From contig LUCM01010140.1 of NCBI GenBank assembly GCA_008360955.1, positions 64,685-128,684 on the forward strand: a DNA stretch of 64,000 nt, given 5' to 3'. Shown here in pieces: positions 50,901 through 63,672 of the stretch. Every line of letters begins with the position of its first letter. Position 1 is the stretch's first letter. The notes under the pieces were generated by a model that worked only from the letters and a program-made list of their open reading frames with translations, did not search any database and was not told where the DNA came from. The DNA comes from Fasciolopsis buskii. Lineage: Eukaryota; Platyhelminthes; Trematoda; Plagiorchiida; Fasciolidae. The position numbers and the translations under genes are program-made.

Positions 50901-53900
50901 AAGTATCACGTTATCAATGTACTCCAAGGATCAATTGTTGTCAAGTGTACGGTTATCAAATTCATTAATTCAAACTGCAGATAGCAGCAAAATGCTTGGC
51001 ATTAAACTTTCTAGGGCAAAAACTTCAGAGAATTGTTTCATCCCTTCTTGGCAGTGGAAAATGAATCTTTTAAAGGTGCAAAATTTAATTCGGTGTTGAT
51101 TTGAAGCCGTTGGTCACTTACTTGTGCTGAGGCAATTGATCAGTCGCTCCAAGAAATCCATGAGCAACATAATATTACAGACTGCCGAGAAGGACAAAGT
51201 GCCACTCATGATTTCCAATTCACGTCTGATTTGAGTAAGGCACATTAATTTGGATTTGTCGATTAATTCGTGAACAAACACGAAGACAATTGTACCCGAC
51301 ACAAAAGACGACCAACACAAGTAATGTTAAAAATTAGCGTCATGTGAAATCCGAGGAGACAAGTACTTGGCTTTTGGACTATGGTGTTCGGTTTTTGTAA
51401 GATCTGAATGCTAGTAGACCAAGCCTGAGACAATGGACAGGTGACTAAGGTCTGAAATTGGTTATAGCACACGAAAACCTGTAGTTGACTTATTCGCATT
51501 ATGAAACCCATATCGTCTTGTTTGCAAGAGTAAGTGGAATGAAAAATCATTGATAAGCACGATAGACTGTTGATTTTGAGCGGTGCAAAAATTCCCAATT
51601 CGGGAATAGTTCGTCTACCGCAAATTTCGATTTTAGAATGGAGTTTTGAAGAAAACTTTAAATATTAAAAACAAAGCAATGAACTACTGCAGTAGTTACC
51701 CAGTTAGGGTTTCGAAAGTTGACGAAACGAGCTTGATGCATCACGATACTGATAATCGCTAAGCGGTTCAAACATGTGTTGGTTTTTGTTCTCATGTCGT
51801 GTATGGCATGATGGAAAGAAAACGTGGTCTTTCGAAAATAATATTCTAATACTACCCGGCAGTTGAGCACAAAGAGATAGTTGCATAGCCAGAAGGCAGT
51901 TTTGCGGCGATATTTTGGTGGTGATTACCGAGTGATTCCATTGAAAGTCTTCAAAGAGATCCTCGTCATAATACTGTGTAACTGACTTTTTATATGTCCA
52001 GTTCCAAGCATCATGCGACAAAACTCACCTATTTGAGAGTTGTCAAGAACGGACTAAATGACGACGTAAAGTCACATTCATATTTCAACACTATAACTCA
52101 CACACTGACGAAATTAATGTTACGTAATATCTGCATTTCTATTTTAACTGTCGAGATCAACATTTATATATCGCATTTTCACTGATATCGCGTGCAAAGA
52201 ATGTAAATTGCCCGTATGATTGGTTTTTACAGTTAGACCCAGTGCGTCTTTTCAGCATTTTCAACATTAATGGCATTGCATTGGATATGTTATTTACATA
52301 TTTTGTATCAGACCTTTGCTGGACTATTCCGCGAGAGATGAAGTCTTAATTCAATGTGACGGTCAATTCAAAATAAAGGCTTGAATTTTACTGAAGTAGA
52401 CGAGGTGACAATATGGCTATCACTACACTTTGTAGTACACCACGTCCCTGGTAAAATCGACTAAACTTCAATCAAAAATGACATTTTTAGACTTCAGCCC
52501 CAAGTTTCTGACGGGGATTTTACTAAACCAAATTTGATGCATTATCTATATCATGACTAGTTTTGCCATGATTGGCAACAAGTGTCATGCCACATATCTA
52601 AGTAATCGTACAAAGGAAATTAAAAGTAATCTGCACTAGATAAAATAATGATTCAGTTTAACCTCTGAACTGTCAAAGCCCATACGTACCGATATGCTTT
52701 TCTAACCAGCAGTCTAAAAATGTTCCATTCTTTGAGATCTTTGTTGAGCTTTTAGCCGAAAGATTTCAAAGGGTTGTTTGTATCGGCTTCCTTTCTGATG
52801 AATGCTTTCATGGGATACGAAAAACAAAATGTAATGGCGATGAATCGGGAAATTTTTTTAACCCAAATACCCCCCAGATGAACTAGCTAAATTTTTCAAG
52901 CCGTATTCCATATAGTCATCTATTTTAGTTGATTTTTCTGTTCATCGCCTTCCCGATATTAAGCTTCAGTGTCCAGCTATCACAGCTTGTCAAGGTAGGT
53001 AAATACTGTGCGCTAGGATTCTCCGTTGGCGTAATTCGGTTGAATATATTTGTTGGCGACCTCCTTCATTAGCTGAATAGCTCAGAATTTCGGCTCGCAA
53101 TTTTTTCATGGATCGATGTCGCAGTTTGGGTGTGGTGCATGTACAATGCTGGGTGTCGTTGTACAGTGATGGGTTCAAAGCTGAGGATGTCCGATGAATA
53201 ACCTACCATATTTGTTTTCCGGTATGTAATAATAATTTTCCGCGCATTTTGTCGTTTACTGCTTAATTTTTCCCCTGTATCAACCAAGAAAGTGCAATTA
53301 TTTTTACATACTCTTCCGGTTTCGTTTGCTTACAGGAAAATGAAGCACAAAACAATCCTTATTGGAATTGATTTCCAGAGTACCGTTAATCCACACATTA
53401 TTCAGCGGATTTTCTCTTCATCTAACCAACTGAAAAAGTACAATTGGTCGGACGGCGTAGGTTGGATCTAATCTGAGTTAACTCGAGTTGCCCATTTTGC
53501 ACAACACACAAATTTGATAGGAAATGCTGATGACAGGCACGTCACCCCCAGAACGAGTGTTGCTTATCTTCCGGTTACCTGGCTTTTGCGATGTAGTTAT
53601 CAATTGCTAAGATAAGAGGTTTTCAGGTCATCCCCCACGTGCAACGCGGAAGTACCATGCTGATCTTTATCTGAATTCAAGTCATTATCTATCAAAGTTC
53701 AACCGAGGACGAGATCCATTTATCCGTTCCAAATTGAAAAACGATTTCTGTTTTCTGTTGCGTGTGTACCGGGCCGACATGGTAAAAATACTCCATCCAA
53801 ATATGGAGAGTCAGGCATATTTGTCTTAATGCACAGCATTTTTTCGTTGCCGTTAAACGTGTAAGATGCAAAATTTGGTGTATAGTAAAGGTGGCATTCA

Positions 53901-56519
53901 GTAATTTATTTTCACCTGCAATTACGTGCAAGTAATTCGAAGTTAAGTAGCGCGTAGATGATTACAATGCAGAAAAAACAAGGTTTGCGAACCCAGAGAT
54001 AGACACTTAAAAGTGGAAAACATGATGTTAATCGCCTAAAGACTTACACATTTCAAACGAAAATACACGAATTTACTCGGGAATTTGCTGATACTTTGGG
54101 AAAACAGAAATCCGTCTCAGTGAATAATTATTTCGGCTAACCAAAACCTTGAACGCAAGATAACGTGCATCACTCAAATGAGCGCAACGAACATCCCAAT
54201 TTACCGTTGCAAAATATGTCCATTACGTTGCATTCGATGTAGACTAAATGTAGCAATTTCGCGTGTGCATGAAAACTCAAAAAGAACTATATTGATTAGG
54301 GTGAGAAAAACTGATCAGATTTCGATTTGCCCAAATCCATTATATTTAGAGATGTATTCAATTTGACGGGGAACATTTTCTGGAATGTTATGTTTGTATC
54401 GAAATTTGCGTAAAAGAAATTTTGAATTTAGGCGTAAAATATTAGTGGTAACGCAGAATTAGAAAGCACCACTTGAATATTTTACCTAGAATACCGCGAT
54501 TCTGAAAGCAAAATAAATTATCCGGTCTGCTCAGGCCGACGACTACGTAAATGTCCGCTTTCTATTTAGAGAGACCGCCAGCAGGGAAAGAAATATATGA
54601 TGTAGTTATGTAGCCATATACGAAAATATTCGGGGAATTTTGGTTGAGACGTGACACCGAATTGTGAATGTATGCCAAACAAGTAATTGTCAACTCTCAG
54701 ATGTGTTAACTAGGAAAAAGGTGAAGTAAAAGGCGCAACATACTGATTTGTGAGAGTGATATTTTGTTCGATCTGGTGATCCCGGGCGTACCATGTGTGC
54801 AAATATTTCATTTGCAAACAAATATGAGCCAGACAGATGGATCGAAAAATCATAGAGCAGAATGAGCGAATCACAACTAATGACTGTCGGCCTCTGTTTA
54901 ACGGTCTTAATTTAGTTCTTCAGCAGAACGTGAAAAATCAGCAGGAAAACAAACAAGAAGGTTGGGAAGTTAGTTGCACTTAATTGGAAGATTTTATTCT
55001 CATCAAGAGTGAAGTGCTTAGTGGTTCACGCAGGAGAGATGGTCACCCTGAGACAGCATGGACAAAAATTTCTGAACATATGACAACCTGATGGACACTC
55101 AAACCGTAAAACAGCAAACAGACAGGCAAGGCCGTTGGAATAAATGAGATTTGTACTGGTCCATACTGAAAAATCGTTGAGATAAGAAAGTTTGCTATTA
55201 AAGACAAGGAAGTTCTTAGTACCTGATACAGCTAATCAGGAAGAACAGCAGCATCAGGTTCCCAAAATAAATGACCGAAAGAGCCAGCTATACATTCGCT
55301 GAAGTGCATAAAATAGTTAAAGAAAGAAGAAGTGATCTGACCAAACAGGCGGAGTGATTTATAATTTGATATGATCAGATACTGGTATGTCTGAGTGCCT
55401 TGAGCAAGCAAATCTTTCCAGCTTTTGATGTAACTAGAATCGTAGATGCAGACGGTCATAGGTTTAGATGATGGATGAAGATAGCGGCTGTCGTGTCCAA
55501 CTTTGGGAACAAATTAGGCTGGGATTAGCTAACACTGAGGAGTGCACGACGGTGACTTGTGACAGTGGAATAAAATAATTTCAGACAAAGTAATTCGGTG
55601 GAATAGTTGACTATTCTACGGAGACTTGGGTTCATTCCAGGTAGAGGGATACGGCTATTCTAGGAACCGGATGTAGATAGATTCAATACATCAAACGTCC
55701 ATCAAATTAAGTCGAGACATGTTAAAAAAAAACCAAGAAACGATGCATAATCAACTAACACGTATGACTAATCTGCTATGGATCCATCATTGTATGATTC
55801 ACTTCAGGACTACAAGCTGGGTATGGGCTTTGGTTATGTGAACTAATCCCTAATTTCGATCATGATGATTTATACTTTTACAGTTTACAACTAAATAGGA
55901 AAGCAAAAACTGATTGCCAGTTATCATTAAGCTCAATATTTAATTGTTCCCGTCTCTTTCATTTGAACAATTATTCCTTTTCGTATAGATTAAGGTGGCC
56001 AATCAGTAGAAGGTAGTGCGTTTTATTCACACAAATCCAAATTGCACCGATAAGGATGTGCATTCGAAAGCTAAAGACGAAAGGTAGATCCGACAAACCT
56101 TGCAAAAAGAAGCGTGTGCTTTGGATGCCCAGTGCAGGGTCGGAGGCTCAAGCAAAAGTGCAACATTTATCAGCCACGATGCGGTCTGTGCCTAAAATTT
56201 CAACTCACTTGGCACACAGTACAAAATATTTGGGAGTGACTCAGACAGAACTCTGAGCTTTTAAACAAATGCGTAGAACACCATGAAAAGAGCATACAAA
56301 AGCCCACACCGTAGTCACGCTTAATAATTTAGATGTAACTTCGGCCTCTTGCCTTACTGTTTGTGTCTAGTAGTCGGATTTTATAGTCGTAATCATAATG
56401 GAGTTGAGCACAACTTGAGCATGACCGCCGAGGGTACTGACCGAGACGCATGCAATTTGAAGGAAGCGTGTGTCTCACTGACTGACTCCTAAGATGTTCG
56501 TCTGAAGTGCAAAACAACA
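44971..56519. other. Gene-poor stretch downstream of the GPCR
   Basis: Contains the (GTTT)n tract. A GC-richer patch at about 47.0-47.6 kb and ORFs around 51.3-52.0 and 53.0-53.3 kb gave no recognisable protein signature. Confidence 0.5.
46129..46181 (+). repeat. (GTTT)n microsatellite
   Basis: About 13 perfect GTTT units, directly followed by AATAAA at 46182-46187. Simple repeats of this type sometimes mark LINE or SINE tails, but no element body was recognised beside it. Confidence 0.97.
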
Positions 56520-57960
56520 TTTAAAACAGCGTTTGACTTGGTCCACTTCGACAGTGGATCTTTTATTTATTGCTACATGTCCTATAATGCCGGCAGTTAG
56601 CAGTACAGCATCCGAAAGTTAAGCAACCATGTAGGCAGGTTTTCCGAAAACGTATATAGCTGCTAGACCAAATGGGCTGCCGTTATTCTTCTCAAATTAA
56701 CTGTTAGCATTGAAATCAACAAAACTGTTGCGGTCGAGGCAGGGAAAACAGAGTTTTCTTAAGTGCTAGTAATAATCGATTGGCAAGAATGAAGATAAGT
56801 CTTAGAATGGAAATCACGGACTAGTTAATTTGATAAACAGTGCAGCCAAACTGACTTCAGGCAGCATTCGCTAATTATAGGTGCCCGTATACGTGTGAAA
56901 ATGAAGCCGCCTTATGTAAACGCCGGGGTACGTTGATCAAACTTTTTCAGCAAGATAGGTATTGGGACTTAGCTATATTAAACCTAGTCGATTGTGCAGT
57001 TTGCTGTTACTGTCACTTACCAAAGGATGTGCAAGAGAATCTCACTTCTGCGCTGACTGTTACACGCAAACAGTCGGATCCAACTTCTTATTGTGACCAT
57101 TCACTTAAGTCTACGACAAGAAGTGGTGTCCACAAGGGGTGCCCTTCTTCCTATTTCAACTTTACCATTAAAGTGATTCTGAACAACATCCTATCATCGT
57201 GGGAAACGGATGGCATCAATATTGCCAGACTAAATGCTGCGCGTCTGAATGAAGACCTGGATAAGTTGGTGAAATTTCCTGGCCACCTGAAAGGCAGAAT
57301 TTTTAAAATGCTTTTTGCATCTTTTATGTACAAAAAGCCGCCTCAAGATTGAGTTGCCCAAAAGCCGAACGTTATTCAATGGAAAGAGAAATAACATAAA
57401 ACTAATGATTTCCATTACCTGGGCACCTATATCTCCTCAAATTGTTTTATTATAGATAGAAGGTCTTAGCAAGCACGGAGGGTTAATTTAGCTTGTACCA
57501 GTTTACAACATCCGTGGCGTAAACACCGCACCCGTATATCGACAGACAGTTGGGTTCATACCGCAACAGTGCGATCGATTCTCACATAAGGCTCAGCATC
57601 TCGGATACTACAAACATAAGTGTTCTGAATACTGTCGGCATTCTAAAATGGGTGACAGCTACGTCTTACTGTCGCTAGGATCAGCGGACTGGGTCACAGA
57701 ACGCAGTCGTTTAACAAAGCGTTGCATTCGAGAAAAATGGGGCGGGTGAGATAAGTGCTGCACATTATCAGCGGTCGGACTCCTCGACACACTTTGTTCT
57801 TCCATCGAATCAGTCAAGCTTTAACAACCACTATGCATGCATCAACCTGCCGTGGTTTTCGTTGCTTTTTTAAAGCGAAATCTGTTCAGACACAAAAAAG
57901 ATCAGAGCAAAGCATATGATGGACTTCAACATAGTAAGCCGATGAACTTTGCAGAAAATA
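56520..57960 (+). mobile_element. RTE-clade (SR2-like) LINE relic, RT and 3' half
   Basis: Fragments in the order of an RTE ORF are spread over three frames: FKTAFDLVHFD (RT motif A, 56,52x), GVHKGCPSS and NFTIKVILNN (motif B, about 57,125-57,180), DKLVKFPGHLKGRIFKMLFA, then HYLGTYIS, IRTATVRSILTYGS-like sequence and a LGHVLRMP-like region near 57,770. The YADD motif C is deleted, since the frame passes from GINIARL straight into the following helix. Stops and frameshifts are many. The region up to about 55.5 kb may hold more of it, but I could not align that. Confidence 0.7.
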
Positions 57961-57969
57961 GAATTCTAA

Positions 57970-58590
57970 AGGGAGAATGCCAGACTGCAGCAGTTAATCA
58001 TATCACCATCGCCGAGGGTATCTCGTGTACCCAAACCCGGTAATGTAACTGCACCTACATGAGTCAATCAGCAGGTTAAAGCTTTCATGATTTTTCCCAT
58101 GTTTTCAAAAGGCCGCCGCGAACCATCTTTCAACAAGTACATGCCTCAGGCAACACCGTAAAACTTGGCGGTTATGCTGCGGGCATGCGCAACGTATGTC
58201 CAAACCACCTTAACCTATTCTGGTTTGGTGCCTGTTCCAAAGACAACCCCAGGGACGAGTGCCCCATGCCTAAACCCTAGGCCATTCCCAAAACTCCCCC
58301 ATAATAATCCATCAATACAACAAATACAACGGTGTTCAAACATCAAAAGTCTTCTGTATATATTGTGCTCCAAACACCACATTCCGGAGCCATAAATCAA
58401 TACGAACCTCATTGCGGCTGTGCACACTCGTCCATAGACCAACAACCTTATGCCTCGCAGACGTCACAGATGCCCCAAATTAAGGAATGCCAATCGAACC
58501 TTCCGTACACGCGTAAACACCTCATCAGGGATCCCGATGGATGTAGAGATAAGGAAAAGAAAAGCTATTATCTGTTGAAAATTCTACACG
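57970..58590 (-). mobile_element. RTE-clade LINE relic, 3' end, minus strand
   Basis: Read on the minus strand from 58,590 downwards: an SLIS-like block, then VFTRVRKVRLAFLNLGHL, YGRVCTAAMRFVLIYGS, LLMFEHRCICCIDGLLW, RWFGHTLRMP, GWKMVRGG-like sequence and GFGYTRYPRRW. These are the well-conserved C-terminal blocks of flatworm RTE proteins. It meets the plus-strand RTE relic tail to tail near 57,960. ORFs on the plus strand here (for example 58165-58395) are only its antisense. Confidence 0.75.
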
Positions 58591-59329
58591 TCATTTCTTT
58601 TTCTTTCTTTTTTTGCTTGTTATTTTTATCCGCCCCTATGGTTTCTATGGCACATTATCTGTACTCACTTTTGTGCAATATATGCATATATGCGTGTATA
58701 TATTTAATCATCAGGTGAGAAAAAATCAATCATATAACTAAATATGCATTTACTTTAGTCCTACAGCAGCATTTTAAGCTTAGAAGGTGCAAAATTCATC
58801 CTAAGCATAATTATGCTATCGTTTGGAGAATCGAGAAAACCTGCAACTTACTTGGAGCTTCAATCAGTAGAACAGCATAGCCTGCTTCTTCCAAATGAAA
58901 TAGATTTTTGTCTGCACAAATGTCAATCCAACTATTTTCACATGAAATTTAGTCCGTCTCCACAGCCATTTCAATGAGAAAGTTAAAAAGGAAAGAATAA
59001 TAAAGCCAACCATGACGGACCCCAATTCTAATGCTTAATTCGGATGAAACATCGCCGGTTGTGCGAACTCGGTCTCGGCTTTTCCCATACCGAGTTTGGA
59101 TGAGCAAAATAAATTTATCTGGCATGTCTTTCAGTGGTAAACATCAACAAAGAACTGCACGATCGACGGTCGAAGTTAGCTTTAAATTCAAGAAAGACTG
59201 AAATCTTGGGTTTACGGAAAGTGTGCCTATATACTAGGATTTGTCTTAAGAAAAAATTGGTCAATGCAACCCCAACCGGGTCGAAAACTGGCATGATTTT
59301 CACGCATCATCAACACAACATCACATTTT

Positions 59330-61540
59330 TTAGTCTCCTTTCTAGCATCTATTTTTCCTCTTCCTGAGGATAGGCTGCATATTATTGTAGGTGATTTCAA
59401 CCATGCATCTACCCTACCAGTAACTGTGTTTGATTGACTGACCTTTGCGTTTCCTCCACCAGAGTCGGCTCGATTTTAGATACGGTTATTACCAACCACC
59501 CTGAAAATGCGTGCTCCAGTTTCAAGTAACGACCACTGTCTGCTTCTGTTAAGGCGCAAGGTATACTCTAGGTCAGCTTTCCATTCATTCAGTCAAACAA
59601 ATCAAATCCGAGTTCGCCTCCGTCACGTTTCGCCCAACACCCTTATTCTTCTTCAGAAATTCCTTCCACTCGCATCTACCTGTTTCTCTTTTGAACCCCT
59701 GCTCAATGGCAATGTCAAACTTTTCACAGAGACAGCCAAAGCAATCTTTGATACCTGCTATTCCTTAGGAGCAATGTTTGTCTCAAAGGGCCGTAGCTCC
59801 ACCCTGAAACTGAACTTTCTAAGAAGACGCAAGGAGCACTTCTACAAATGCCGTAATAAGTCACAGGTGCAGTATATTTCCAAACTAATAAAATCTAAAA
59901 TCCAACGCATGGATACCACATTCGTTAGCCAATCCCTGAGTGGCAACAAAAATCGATTCCTATGATAAGGCATTCGACTGTTGTTTGGGAAGAAAACGAA
60001 AGGTGCAAAATGTTCTGTGGATATCAACAGCACCAATCGAGCTTTCATCCATCCTTCCACTTATACCCCGGTCATATTTGGACAGGGTGATGACATGACA
60101 GTTACTTTTTTCTAGGGAAGAGGTGCTCAACCTTCTCCGCAACACCAAAATTTTCACCAGGCTTGGTCTTGGCAGTGTCATCAGCTGTTTTAGGACATAT
60201 TGCTGTGGCTCTGGCTGACGCATTTACTTCTCCAATTAACTCATCATTAAGTTCGTCGTCTTACTTTGAGTGCTGGATAGGTGTCACTAAAAAACCTAGC
60301 AGTTCTACTGCTTTAGCAAAACGCTGTCGCCTCATCGCCTTAACATCCTCTGATCTTAAGCTGATGGGGCGTGCCTTACTTAAGCCCTTGCGTTCTTCTA
60401 TTTATCCTCCTGACGACCCTTTTCAGTTTGCTTTTAAATCTAGCATGTCTACTTTGACGCTGTCGCCACCCTTAATCGGTATATTTGTAAGTCCTTAAAC
60501 GCATCAATGAAATCTGTGCATTGGGCTCTTCTGGACTATTCGTTGGACATTCGATTTGGTCCCACGGTCTCTTTTACTTCACAAACAGGAAAACTCTGGT
60601 TGTCCCGGGCCTTTATCAGCATGATTGTTTGATTATTATAATAAGCAAACCCAATAGAAAAGAATGAGCAGTAAAACTTCAAAACCATGCGCTAACAACT
60701 CAGGCGTGCTGTTCGTTCGCCGTACCACTTCTTTACTTACATCAGCAGCTTATCAACTAGCTCCCCTTGCCATCTGTTCAAGTATACTGACGATGTTCTC
60801 CTCTCCTAAGCCGTTTCGAACAACGATGATTTTCAAATTTCTGCTAACGACTTATCTTCTACCTCCTATTTATTTACACAAGCTATTTTAAATCTCAACA
60901 GATCTAAGTGTTTCGAATGTCCGTTTTCTCTGTCGGTCAGCCTATGCATCCGAAACGTCTTTCATCAACTTAAAAAATCTCCCCATGGTTGATTCTCTGA
61001 AATATCTACTTGTTATTATTGACAAAAATCTGAAGTGGACTTCTTACATTTCCATTTTCGACGATTGCCATTTCAAGACAAAAGCTTCAAAATTACAAGT
61101 TGAAAAAGCACCATCCCCCGATTTGTATATCGTTGTTTTTTTCAATCCTTCTTTACTATTCTCCTGTTATTTTTTCAGGTTTACTTAAAGAAGACTTTAA
61201 AAATTATCCGCCGCAGTCTATCAATTATTGTCCGTGTCTTTCAGACCACTAGTTGAGTTGTCCTTCAATCTCTGTGATCAGCACTTATCAATATGTGAGA
61301 CATTTGCCAACAAAATCGTATGTAAAGCTATATTTCAAAGTGCCGCTCTCAAATTTCGACGCGATCCACTTTTCTTTCCTTACCATCTAGAATAAATATG
61401 TATAGGAATTCCACTGTCCCCTATTTAGTATGCATTCTGATAAACCGTGACCGTGTTTTAGCCGAAATCTTGCTCACTATTAGATGACGTATTTTACATG
61501 TGTAAATATTTTCCTACTATTTTTACCTACTTATTTTTGA
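59330..61540 (+). mobile_element. CR1-like LINE relic: endonuclease end, RT and C-terminus
   Basis: In order on the plus strand: LASIFPLPEDRLHIIVGDFN (59,343-59,401), the GDFN block of the APE endonuclease; SSNDHC (59,517-59,534), the SDH motif; a linker rich in RRRKEHFYK; the RT start SYFECWIGVTKKPSS.. and LIALTSSDLKLM; DPFQFAFKSSMSTL; KYTDDVLLS at 60,780-60,806 where YADD is expected; LKYLLVIIDKNLKW (60,997-61,038); and LKKTLKIIRRSLSII near 61,190, the typical tail domain. Stops and frameshifts break every block. Its 3' end abuts the minus-strand RTE relic near 61,560. The 5' limit lies somewhere after 58,600. Confidence 0.85.
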
Positions 61541-61574
61541 CTGAAAGACGACATTGATTTTTGTAAATGTCCAT

Positions 61575-62430
61575 ACAATACAACTTTGATGTCAGAACTT
61601 TGCCACCATTCTTGAAGGATGATAGAGACATTTTATCTGGTCCAGCTGCCTAATATCTTCTAGGAAAACCTATCTTCCTGATCACCTACATTTCTGATGG
61701 AGGGCTGGCATCTGCCTGCGTTAACTAGCTTGCAGGCATAACCGGAAGGTTCACTATGGCTATGGCCTGGCTAAACTGCTCCCTAAATTGTTCTGCCCAA
61801 AGCGCCAGCCGACGGTCCTGAGAGCGAATCAGTGTGCCGTCGGATTCTTTATTTACCTCGCTTACGCTCGGCTTCCGCGGACCAGTATCCCTAACTAGTC
61901 AGCAAAATTTGTAATTATTCCCGATAGCCACATCTTTTTCCCTTTCCCTACACCATTCTATCCACCACTGCTCCCTATCATTTCTCACACACCTGGTCAG
62001 TTGACGTCTTCGGGATTTACGCACCACATCGTATGTTGCATTCCGGTGGGAAGAATCTGCGAGCAGCAGCAGAGCAACTGAAGTCGAGTTTATCCATCAT
62101 TTCTGAGGTTTATGTGGCAAGAATCACTGCGTGGCTGTTACCGCTGAGTGCATAGCTTATTTGATCTGCACCCATTGGTCCCTCGGACCTCGAGCATTTT
62201 GTTGAGAATACAACCGCAGTGAGCGTTCCGATTATAATCTTTATCGGTGGTTATCATCTCGAATCAGCTATGATTATTTTTAATCTTCAACAGTGCTCTA
62301 GCTAAGACAGCTTGGTGTTCGATTTGGGTGAATGTATGGACATTAAAAGCATCCAAGTGAAGTGAACGCTTGGGTTTAATTAATTATTGTGAACTATTTC
62401 TTTCTCTTAATGCTGCCACCAGATAAATCC
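61575..62430 (-). mobile_element. RTE-clade LINE relic, 5' half, minus strand
   Basis: Read downward from 62,430: KRSLHLDAFNVHTFTQIEHQ and AVLARALL (the start of the APE endonuclease, NVRTL.QIGQQA type), then almost at once the post-endonuclease linker (MHSAVTATQ, VRKSRRRQLTRCVRNDREQW, AIGNN, PRKPSVSE, ESDGTLIRSQDRRLALWAEQFREQFS), ending near SRMVAKF (FKDGG block). Most of the endonuclease core is deleted. It could be the other half of the 57,970-58,590 copy. Confidence 0.8.
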
Positions 62431-63160
62431 GTCTAGTCGAAGTTCTTTGTGGCAATTTACTTAGTAGGAGAACGGGAATTAGAAAGGTTCCTTGCAGCGT
62501 GGGGGCTGGAGTTATTCTGGCTATCGATACTTCGCGGCTGCCCACACTGCAAAAGGGGCTTTTCTTGGAGAACCCTAACCAGGGCCTTTGACTCAACATT
62601 CTTACCAACAGGGCAGTGGGGCGTTAGTTCAGCACGAGAACTCGGAGCAGGCGCATGCTTATCACTAATCACCCTGCTCGAAGCAAAGAATGGCGCGGTC
62701 CTCATTATCCCGCCCGAAGACCGATGCACTATGCAATCTGTTGTTTGTAGTATTCATGAATGTTTTTGGACGGAGACTGCTAGGTAGTCCAGGCGCTGAG
62801 CAAATGGATCAGAAGGGTTTTAGAATAAAATCCTTGGTTTTACCAAGACGTCATCCGCACAACAGATGAGATCGTTTTGAATGGGAGACCAAATAGAGGC
62901 CCAAGAGACTAGTTCGTCATGTCCCTACCCACTGACCTTCCAAACAAGAATTAATCTTTCCCTCGAGAAAAAGCAATTCCGCATATCTCGTTGGATCATG
63001 GAGGAACAGAATTCGTCAGACCATGTCAGAAGCCAGTCTTCCTTCGATGGGCACTGTTCACAGAAGCCGGCAATACCTGAATGCCTGATAAAACGAGTGC
63101 GTAATAAGGCCATGATAACCTCATCGGGTGGGCTTATCCCTAGTTCATCCTTCTAGTGAT
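62431..63160 (-). other. Possible upstream continuation of the minus-strand RTE relic
   Basis: GC content is higher than in the neighbourhood, and long frames exist on both strands (62449-62787 on +, 62384-62729 and 62925-63113 on -). The minus frame ending at 62,384 reads directly into the RTE endonuclease start, so at least 62,384-62,608 is probably RTE sequence. The rest is unrecognised. Confidence 0.35.
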
Positions 63161-63639
63161 CATATGATTTCTCTTTTTATTAAACGTGGCCCCGTGACGT
63201 CGCAACCAAAAGCAGAACATGCTTATGCATTGTTAACAGTTGTAAAATACTGAGCTCATGCGCCTATCACATACATTGTTTTGCTAGAGTGCAAGACCTT
63301 TGATGTGTTCACATTCACCCTAAATCTCATTGCACTGATAATTTTAGCACTGATATTTTCAATACAATCCCCTAAAATTCTTCCTCCTACACTGTGTTGT
63401 GCTGGCGTAAGTTCGAATCACTGAAAATGAGCTTGTGTTTCAAGAATTGCAATTCGTCAGTTGTCTTTCATCTTGGAGTAACTGACTTTAACTGTGATGT
63501 GGGGACCATCGCAATTAAACGAATTGTTGATCACTGATGAGCGAACATAAAACACAAGTGAATTCTGTTTAGGACAGAGAAGATTAAATAACACAGGGTC
63601 AAACATAATATAATGTAGCCAGCCTAAAATATCCTGATC

Positions 63640-63672
<33 letters not shown>

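Noticed and set aside
58165..58395. Proline-rich plus ORF
   Set aside because: It is the antisense of conserved RTE C-terminal blocks on the minus strand.
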